Below, in pieces: positions 7,784 through 12,807 of a stretch of 17,576 nucleotides of DNA. This DNA is from Bacteroidota bacterium. Lineage in GTDB: Bacteria > Bacteroidota > Bacteroidia > Flavobacteriales_F > PHOS-HE28. The notes beneath the pieces are model-generated. The model was given only the letters and a program-made list of their open reading frames with translations, did not search any database and was not told the DNA's origin. The translations under genes were made by a program, and so were the position numbers. Every line of letters begins with the position of its first letter. Position 1 is the first letter of the stretch. Location of the stretch: NCBI GenBank assembly GCA_023430325.1, contig JAEZAU010000157.1, positions 1-17,576 on the forward strand. The letters run 5' to 3'.

Positions 7784-8398
7784 TCATTTCCGTCGGCGGC
7801 CGCCCGAAGCTCTTTTGCTCTGCACGAAGCGTTTCCCGATCGATAATTGAAAGCTGCGGTTGCGCGGGAAGATCTTCTCGTCATCCTTCATGATCGGTAC
7901 AATGCCGCTGTAGTATCGGAAGGTAAGATCGGTGCCGCGTCTTCCATCGATGGCGATGCCGATGCATGTTCCGATGTCCAATGGCTTGAAGCGATCGGAG
8001 ATGGTATTGATATTGCCGTTGTTGAACTCCGTTGCCAGGAACAGATAGCCGATCTGCGGACCCGCCTGTATGTTGAGCCGCCGGGTAAGGAAATATTTGG
8101 CCAAGATCGGAAGCTGTACGTTGGCGGTCCTCAACTCGCTTCGTTCACCATCGGTGCCGAGCACACCGGTACCCAGCGTGGAGAGCAGAAGCTCGGGCTG
8201 CAGATCGAACCTGGGGCTGAGAGAAACTGGAGCGTAGCCGCCAATGGTAATGCCGGGGATGAGCGTAGTGCGCAGGTTCGCCGCATGGAAGCTGCTCATA
8301 TGCGGACCACCCTTCAGGCCATAGCTCGGCCGTTGGGCCAGGAGAGGTCCAGTGAACAGAAGGAAAGAGGCTGTCAGGATAAGGATCGACCGCCACAT
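7784..8398 (-). CDS. Small outer-membrane beta-barrel protein (PorT-like family)
   Basis: The start is placed at ATG 8398 (204 aa); a TTG two codons upstream is the alternative. The N-terminus is a signal peptide (MWRSILILTASFLLFTG..., cleavage near LLA-Q). The mature protein has alternating hydrophobic/polar strands typical of the Bacteroidota outer-membrane beta-barrel family found in PorT and many uncharacterised proteins: YGLKGGPHMS, PRFDLQPELLLS, RTANVQLPILAKYFL, LNIQAGPQIGYL, DLTFRYYSGI and a last strand SFQLSIGKRF. It ends in a basic tail (RASGGRRRK). The likely location is the outer membrane, with an unknown specific role. It lies 30 bp upstream of purK. No exact TAnnTTTG was found upstream of it. 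Confidence 0.82.
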   Translation of the reverse strand: MWRSILILTASFLLFTGPLLAQRPSYGLKGGPHMSSFHAANLRTTLIPGITIGGYAPVSLSPRFDLQPELLLSTLGTGVLGTDGERSELRTANVQLPILAKYFLTRRLNIQAGPQIGYLFLATEFNNGNINTISDRFKPLDIGTCIGIAIDGRRGTDLTFRYYSGIVPIMKDDEKIFPRNRSFQLSIGKRFVQSKRASGGRRRK

Positions 8399-8445
8399 GT
8401 GCAATGCATTACGGCTTTTATACGCGATCTAATGGCCGGGGTTGC

Positions 8446-8478
8446 AAAAAGAAGGACCGGCCATGCGGCCGGTCCTTC
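8446..8478 (-). terminator. Strong intrinsic terminator after the metalloprotease gene
   Basis: GAAGGACCGGCC (8451-8462) and GGCCGGTCCTTC (8467-8478) form a perfect 12-bp stem with a 4-nt loop. On the minus strand the hairpin runs straight into TTTTT (8446-8450). It lies 18 bp past the stop of the gene ending at 8497. The plus strand lacks a following T-run, so it acts in one direction. Confidence 0.92.
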
Positions 8479-8496
8479 CAGAATAACCATGTCATT

Positions 8497-10626
8497 TCAA
8501 TGAACGACAACGAAAGGCGCCCGGCCAAGTTCATTCCCATTCTTGACCTGTAGGAAATAGGTGCCAGCATGGAGCGTAGATGTATCGATCAACGATCGAT
8601 CCGAGGTGGAGCGGCCGCTGTTCACCAGGCGTCCTTGCGGATCGACCATGGTCCATTCAGCACCTGCCGGCAACAACACAGTGAGTTGCTGGTCCGCAGG
8701 ATTCGGGAAGAGCCTGATGGTCGAGGTCAGGCCAGTGCCAACGGCGGTGGATTGTTCAATGAACACCGTGTAATCCTCGGTCTCGCCGTACGCGTAGCTG
8801 AAACATGGATCTGAGGGCGATGGTTCACCGTTCAAGTGGTACACACCACGCACACGCAAACGAGTTTCTCCCAATTCGGCGGATACGGGAACAATGAAGT
8901 TGATGTTCTCCGACTGATATGCCGTGGTGGTCGCGAACTCGCCCAGTTTCTCGGAAGAGCCGAATGATCCATCCTGATCATAGTCGATCCATGCAGCGTA
9001 ATTGTCTTCTTCATAGGCGCCGCTTTCGATCGTGATCATATGTTCCGCGCCGCGCACAAGGGAAGTGGCCAGCGCCGTGTGATCGACGTAAGTAGGACCA
9101 CCGGCACTGCCTGAGTTCTGGTTATCGATGCTCCCCAGCTCCACGCCATTGATGAAATCACCATCCGTAGTACCCTCTTGTGATCCGGGAATGCAATATC
9201 CGCTGCCGCCCAGGATAGTTATTCCATAATCCTCGGTCTCGCCCCAGGTGTAATTGTAGCACGGATCGGCCGGTTCGGGGTCACCATCTTCAATGAACAC
9301 ACCACGTACACGCATGCGCGTAGTGCCCAAAGCCGCATCCATGGGTACGGAAAAGGTGAAGTCCATCCATTCATTGATGGAAGTGTTCTGAAATTCCCCA
9401 AGCTTCTCGCCAGTTTCGAAGGTCTGGTCCTGATCGAAGTCGATCCAGACCGCGAAATTGTCACCCGGCGATGCACCATCACCAGCCCATGTGCCGCTCT
9501 GGATGTTCACCGTATATGAACTTCCCTGGGCCAGCTGCGTGGTATGCGCTGCACTGTAGTCGGTATAAGGGGGCGCCGTAATACCGCCGGTGTTCGTATT
9601 GTTGATGGAACCCAGTTGAACGGCGTTGATGAAATCGCCATCGGACGTACCCACAAGTGCCGTGGGAATGCAGTATGCTCCGGGGTTGACACCTCCGCAA
9701 CCCGGCGAGCTCAACAAGCTGCTGCGCACACCTTGCAGGATATTTCGCATGTAGCTGCTCTGTTGCGTGGTGTACATCACCGGACAGTTGCTGTAATCCA
9801 TGAAGTTCTCATACTGAGTGAGCACGCTGCAGTTCAACAAGCTTGTATTGGCGCAGGAGAATGTCGGTTCATCAGTGTTCGGCGTATCGGTGAAACCATC
9901 GTCACTGCTGCAACCACCATCGCCCCATGGATGATCAAGGCCGAAATAATGACCGATCTCATGGGTGGCCGTGCGGCCGCTAACACCGTAGTCATAGTCC
10001 ACCACAAGGCCATCGATCGAAGAGCCGACAACACCACCGACCGGGAGATACGCATAGCCTACTGTGATGGCGCCTCCGCTCGCTCCGCTGGTGATGTCAC
10101 AGATCCAGATGTTGAGGTAGCTCTCAGGATCCCAGGCCGGGCTTCCCAACGGTGCTGACTTCATATCATCGGTCTGCGTATCCGGGTTGAACCAGGTGTC
10201 CGTGGTCTGTACGCGTACGATGCCGGTGGTAGGGTTGCCGTTCGGATCGGTGGTAGCGAGACAGAACTGGATGTCAGGGTTGCCGATGCTACCGGTGAAG
10301 GCGGGACGCACACCGCTGATATCAGGATTGGTCTGCGAAAAATCCTCGTTCAAGGTGGCGATCATGTTCATGATCGACGCTGTGGGGACGTTCTCCGCGG
10401 AGGTGTTCCACACCACGTGAACAACTACAGGTACTGTCAGTGTTCCACCGCCGCCGCCACGACTGTCCATTGGTGGCAGGGATCCCTGAATATTCGTTGA
10501 AAGACCTTGCTGTTGAAGGAAACGTTGGGTGATCGAATGGGCGGTGCAATGCTCCGGCGGAAGCTGCTGGCTGCTGGAAATGGCCGCAATGAAAAGGGTG
10601 AGCGTGAAGAGTAAAGGTCTTTGCAT
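8497..10626 (-). CDS. Secreted M43-type zinc metalloprotease with two GEVED domains and T9SS sorting domain
   Basis: A 709-aa protein. It has a signal peptide (residues 1 to about 20), a short pro-region with a Gly run (57-61), and a metalloprotease domain (about 63-305). The zinc-binding HEIGHYFGLDH (222-232) fits HExxHxxGxxH, and a downstream NFMDYSNC supplies the Met-turn (M276), as in pappalysin-like M43 peptidases. Two GEVED domains follow (about 318-471 and 478-623), each with YCIP, DGDFIN, a WIDxDQD segment and a YxWGETEDY or YAYGETEDY end. A type A T9SS tail (IRLFPNPADQQLTV...HAGTYFLQVKNG) closes the protein. It probably degrades extracellular proteins; the GEVED domains may bind substrate or surface. 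All key catalytic residues are present. A strong terminator follows and palindromes lie upstream. Confidence 0.92.
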   Translation of the reverse strand: MQRPLLFTLTLFIAAISSSQQLPPEHCTAHSITQRFLQQQGLSTNIQGSLPPMDSRGGGGGTLTVPVVVHVVWNTSAENVPTASIMNMIATLNEDFSQTNPDISGVRPAFTGSIGNPDIQFCLATTDPNGNPTTGIVRVQTTDTWFNPDTQTDDMKSAPLGSPAWDPESYLNIWICDITSGASGGAITVGYAYLPVGGVVGSSIDGLVVDYDYGVSGRTATHEIGHYFGLDHPWGDGGCSSDDGFTDTPNTDEPTFSCANTSLLNCSVLTQYENFMDYSNCPVMYTTQQSSYMRNILQGVRSSLLSSPGCGGVNPGAYCIPTALVGTSDGDFINAVQLGSINNTNTGGITAPPYTDYSAAHTTQLAQGSSYTVNIQSGTWAGDGASPGDNFAVWIDFDQDQTFETGEKLGEFQNTSINEWMDFTFSVPMDAALGTTRMRVRGVFIEDGDPEPADPCYNYTWGETEDYGITILGGSGYCIPGSQEGTTDGDFINGVELGSIDNQNSGSAGGPTYVDHTALATSLVRGAEHMITIESGAYEEDNYAAWIDYDQDGSFGSSEKLGEFATTTAYQSENINFIVPVSAELGETRLRVRGVYHLNGEPSPSDPCFSYAYGETEDYTVFIEQSTAVGTGLTSTIRLFPNPADQQLTVLLPAGAEWTMVDPQGRLVNSGRSTSDRSLIDTSTLHAGTYFLQVKNGNELGRAPFVVVH

Positions 10627-10648
10627 GGGCCGAAATTATCCGGCCCAT
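10625..10648. promoter_or_regulatory. Inverted repeat spanning the start of the metalloprotease gene
   Basis: ATGGGCCG (10625-10632) and CGGCCCAT (10641-10648) are perfect inverted arms around an 8-nt spacer. On the minus strand the proximal arm runs into the first two bases of the start ATG. The spacer overlaps TAATTTCG (10638-10631), a one-mismatch -7 box ending 4 nt before the ATG. It could be an operator or a start-codon-masking hairpin; neither is proven. Confidence 0.5.
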
Positions 10649-10696
10649 TTTGAACGGACCGTAACTATCGATCAACAGTTATCAACCGCCGGTCGG

Positions 10697-10718
10697 AATA
10701 TGCATGGCCATACATATT
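10697..10718. promoter_or_regulatory. Palindrome 1 (22 nt, one mismatched pair) upstream of the metalloprotease gene
   Basis: The left arm is AATATGCATGG; the right arm is CCATACATATT, which differs from perfect symmetry at one position. It shares its sequence, apart from that base, with the perfect palindrome whose centre lies 69 bp away. There is no T-run, so a terminator is unlikely; a protein-binding site is the simplest reading. Confidence 0.6.
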
Positions 10719-10764
10719 GACCGAACGAAATGGGCGTCCTGCCGCCTCCGAACTCATCTGATGG

Positions 10765-10788
10765 CAATATGCATGGCCATGCATATTG
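10765..10788. promoter_or_regulatory. Palindrome 2 (24 nt, perfect) between rpe and the metalloprotease gene
   Basis: The left arm CAATATGCATGG is followed by its exact reverse complement with no spacer. It lies 18 bp past the rpe stop. With palindrome 1 it forms a pair of almost identical symmetric sites in a 180-bp intergenic region that otherwise shows only the start-site inverted repeat. Confidence 0.65.
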
Positions 10789-10806
10789 AACTGATCACCC
10801 CCTTAA

Positions 10807-11457
10807 CTAAACTGCAGTTAACGCCGCGATGGCCCTCATAGGATCCGCCGTGCCGAAAACACTGTTGCCGGCCACCAACACATCAGCGCCGGCCGCGATC
10901 AATTTCCTGGAGTTCTCGGCACCCACACCACCATCGATCTCGATCAACGCGTTCGATCCAGTTCTTTCCCGTAGATCCTTCAACTGCGCCACTTTATCGT
11001 ACGTGCGATCGATGAACTTCTGGCCGCCGAAGCCGGGGTTCACGCTCATCAAACACACTAGATCAATATCCGCCAGCACATCTTCCAGCAGGTACACTGA
11101 TGTATGCGGATTCAGGGCCACGCCCGCCTTCATGCCCGCCGCGCGGATCGCCTGCACCGTACGATGCAGATGCGTGCAAGCTTCGTAATGCACGGTGAGC
11201 ACATCGGCACCCGCATCCTTGAAGGCCCCGATGTACTTGTCAGGCTCCACGATCATCAGGTGCACATCGAAAGTCTTCTTCGTGTGCTTGCGGATCGCCT
11301 TGATCACCGGCAGGCCGAAGCTGATGTTCGGTACGAAAACGCCGTCCATCACATCCAGGTGCAGCCACATCGCCTCGCTCGCGTCCACCATACGCACGGC
11401 ATTTTTCAGGTCCGCGAAATCGGCAGAGAGCAGGGAAGGGGCAACAATGTGGGCCAT
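10807..11457 (-). CDS. rpe: Ribulose-phosphate 3-epimerase
   Basis: The start is set at ATG 11457 (MAHIVAPSLLSADF), giving 216 aa, the family norm. Twenty-one further codons are open upstream but run through the promoter and the sigA terminator. The enzyme interconverts ribulose 5-phosphate and xylulose 5-phosphate in the pentose phosphate pathway. Motifs of this TIM barrel: APSLLSAD (6-13), HLDVMDGVFVPN with the metal/catalytic His and Asp (33-44), DVHLMI (64-69), NPGFGGQ (140-146), EIDGGV with the second catalytic Asp (173-178) and the phosphate-binding GNSVFG (197-202). It is transcribed independently of sigA, since a terminator and a -7 box separate them. Confidence 0.97.
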   Translation of the reverse strand: MAHIVAPSLLSADFADLKNAVRMVDASEAMWLHLDVMDGVFVPNISFGLPVIKAIRKHTKKTFDVHLMIVEPDKYIGAFKDAGADVLTVHYEACTHLHRTVQAIRAAGMKAGVALNPHTSVYLLEDVLADIDLVCLMSVNPGFGGQKFIDRTYDKVAQLKDLRERTGSNALIEIDGGVGAENSRKLIAAGADVLVAGNSVFGTADPMRAIAALTAV

Positions 11458-11474
11458 GTGATCGAGAGGTGCCG

Positions 11475-11482
11475 CAAAGGTA
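11475..11482 (-). promoter_or_regulatory. Putative -7 box (TAnnTTTG) for rpe
   Basis: The minus strand reads TACCTTTG, an exact consensus match and the same octamer as the one before purK, ending 17 nt before the rpe ATG. It is just downstream of the sigA terminator. Only a TTC is found near -33 (18-nt spacer). Confidence 0.55.
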
Positions 11483-11493
11483 GCCGCGGCCGT

Positions 11494-11528
11494 AAATAGA
11501 GAAGCGGCACATGTTGCCACGTGCCGCT
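11494..11528 (-). terminator. Intrinsic terminator after sigA
   Basis: On the minus strand AGCGGCACGTG and CATGTGCCGCT pair (one G-U) around a GCAA tetraloop (stem and loop 11503-11528), then TCTCTATTT follows. It starts about 20 bp past the sigA stop at 11550. Confidence 0.82.
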
Positions 11529-11549
11529 CTTAACGCCTGGGAAAAGACC

Positions 11550-12416
11550 CTAACCCAGGTACGCGCGCAGCACTACACTGCGGCTCGTATGTTTCAAGCG
11601 CTTGATCGCTTTTTCCTTGATCTGGCGTACGCGTTCGCGGGTGAGATCGAACTTCTGGCCGATCTCCTCCAGCGTATGCGGCTGGTTGCCGGCCAGGCCG
11701 AAGTAGTAGCGTATCACATCCGCCTCGCGCCCGCTCAAAGACCCGAGCGATCGCTCGATCTCGTTCTTCAGGCTGTCTGTCATCAGGCTCTCCAGCGGAC
11801 TCGGCGTCTCGTCGTTCTTCATCACGTCCATCATCGATCCACTGTCGTCGCCTTCGCGCAACGGTGCATCCATGCTCACGTGCCGGCCGGTGTTGCTCAT
11901 GCTGCTCTTCACCTCCTCCAGCGTCATCTCCAGCATATCGGCCAGTTCATGAGCTGTGGGCGGACGCTCGTATTCCTGTTCCAGCTTCGCAAAAGCCTTG
12001 TTGATCTTGTTGATCGACCCGATCTTGTTCAGCGGCAATCGCACGATCCGCGCCTGTTCCGCCAGGCTCTGCAGGATCTGCTGGCGGATCCACCATACAG
12101 CGTAACTGATGAACTTGAAGCCGCGCGTCTCATCGAAACGTTTGGCCGCTTTTATCAGGCCGAGGTTCCCTTCGCTGATCAGATCGGGGAGGGAGAGGCC
12201 CTGCCCCTGGTACTGTTTCGCAACCGATACCACGAAGCGAAGGTTCGCCTTTGCCAGCTTTTCCAGGGCATCATCATCGCCCTGTTTTATGCGCACGGCA
12301 AGCTCCACTTCCTCTTCGGCAGTGATGAGTTTCACTCTTCCTATCTCCTGTAGATACTTGTCAAGAGATGGTGTATCCCTGTTGGTCACCTGTTTGGTGA
12401 TCTTCAACTGCCGCAT
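11550..12416 (-). CDS. sigA: Primary RNA polymerase sigma factor (RpoD/SigA, Bacteroidota type)
   Basis: A 288-residue housekeeping sigma factor that directs RNA polymerase to general promoters. The start at ATG 12416 (MRQLKITKQVTNRD) matches the usual N-terminus of Bacteroidota SigA; an ATG at 12425 would add three residues. It lacks region 1.1. Region 1.2 is about 15-50 and region 2 about 52-122, with DLISEGNLGLIKA (78-90) and the -10-reading helix FKFISYAVWWIRQQI (100-114). Region 3 is about 131-206. Region 4 (about 217-277) has the helix-turn-helix TLEEIGQKFDLTRERVRQI (248-266). Proteins of this type recognise TTG and TAnnTTTG elements, which agrees with the boxes found in this window. 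No such box was found in its own upstream region. The gene is followed by its own terminator. Confidence 0.97.
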   Translation of the reverse strand: MRQLKITKQVTNRDTPSLDKYLQEIGRVKLITAEEEVELAVRIKQGDDDALEKLAKANLRFVVSVAKQYQGQGLSLPDLISEGNLGLIKAAKRFDETRGFKFISYAVWWIRQQILQSLAEQARIVRLPLNKIGSINKINKAFAKLEQEYERPPTAHELADMLEMTLEEVKSSMSNTGRHVSMDAPLREGDDSGSMMDVMKNDETPSPLESLMTDSLKNEIERSLGSLSGREADVIRYYFGLAGNQPHTLEEIGQKFDLTRERVRQIKEKAIKRLKHTSRSVVLRAYLG

Positions 12417-12452
12417 TCTGCCCATTTACACGCTTTTGTTTTAGCGAAGAGT

Positions 12453-12494
12453 GGGGGTTGAACGGGCTGGGAAGGGGGAAGGTTACCGGGGGGG
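12453..12494 (+). other. Five-G-run cluster, potential G-quadruplex
   Basis: G runs of 5, 3, 3, 5 and 7 are separated by TTGAAC, CT, AA and a 9-nt spacer. The first four satisfy the G3+N1-7 quadruplex pattern. The G-rich strand is the sigA template strand, 37-78 nt upstream of the sigA start. Confidence 0.6.
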
Positions 12495-12500
12495 CAGTTG

Positions 12501-12652
12501 TCAGTTGCCGGTTGTCAGTTGTCAGATGCTGGATCTGCGCGAGCATCGAGTGCCTGGGATGATAGCCTCTATTTAAGAAGGAATGCCATGTGCGAGAGGG
12601 TAGGAGATGGTATCTATCGACATGCCACTGACAACTGACAACCGCAACTGAT
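12501..12652. repeat. Inverted pair of heptanucleotide-repeat arms
   Basis: 12495-12525 is about 4.4 copies of a 7-nt unit, CAGTTGT with variants CAGTTGC and CGGTTGT. The stretch 12628-12652 (CTGACAA, CTGACAA, CCGCAA, CTGA) is the reverse complement of 12501-12525 apart from one inserted base. The arms enclose about 100 bp (12526-12627). The pair could fold into a long stem or mark the ends of a small non-autonomous element; no target-site duplication is obvious. Confidence 0.7.
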
Positions 12653-12663
12653 CTCTGGGTTCA

Positions 12664-12794
12664 GGGCGTGCCCCGCCTTGATCTGTTTTGGGGCTGCGCC
12701 CGCCGAAGCTTGGGCGAAGGCGGGTCGCGCTATCCGCTGTAGTCCTCGCCGGCCAAATGCGCCGTCTCCGGGCTGCCGCTCCTATCGCTCACGC
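12664..12794 (-). repeat. Probable widespread Bacteroidota intergenic repeat element
   Basis: Read on the minus strand it opens GCGTGAGCGATAGGAGCGG, contains GAGGACTACAGCGGATAGC, then a GC-rich hairpin (CCCGCC/GGCGGG arms, 12699-12724), and closes with GGGGCACGCCC. I recall this order (GCGTGAGGG, GAGGACTACAGCGG, variable stem-loop, GCACGCCC) as a frequent element just downstream of genes in many Bacteroidota genomes; no search was run. It begins 13 bp past the stop of the gene ending at 12808, in the same orientation. Confidence 0.6.
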
Positions 12795-12807
12795 AGACCA
12801 ACTCAGA

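Larger units (their letters stand above)
12417..12807. other. 391-bp non-coding region upstream of sigA
   Basis: No credible gene is present; the open frames on the plus strand (12678 onward) run through repeat sequence into the antisense of the next gene. From left to right it holds a G-run cluster (12453-12494), a heptanucleotide repeat (12495-12525), about 100 bp without recognised features apart from a short GATGCT/AGCATC inverted repeat, an inverted copy of the heptanucleotide repeat (12628-12652), and a probable Bacteroidota intergenic repeat (12664-12794). No exact TAnnTTTG was found on the sigA strand. Confidence 0.7.

Noticed and set aside
10697..10788. The palindrome pair as an rpe terminator
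   Set aside because: Neither palindrome is followed by a T-run on the minus strand and the sequence is not GC-rich in the arms.
11511..12353. 280-aa plus-strand open frame opposite sigA
   Set aside because: It is antisense to an unmistakable sigma factor and has Leu/His/Arg-rich sequence with no recognisable domain; long antisense frames are common in GC-rich genes.
12501..12652. Insertion sequence with terminal inverted repeats
   Set aside because: Only about 100 bp lies between the arms, with no transposase and no clear target duplication; reported as an inverted repeat pair instead.
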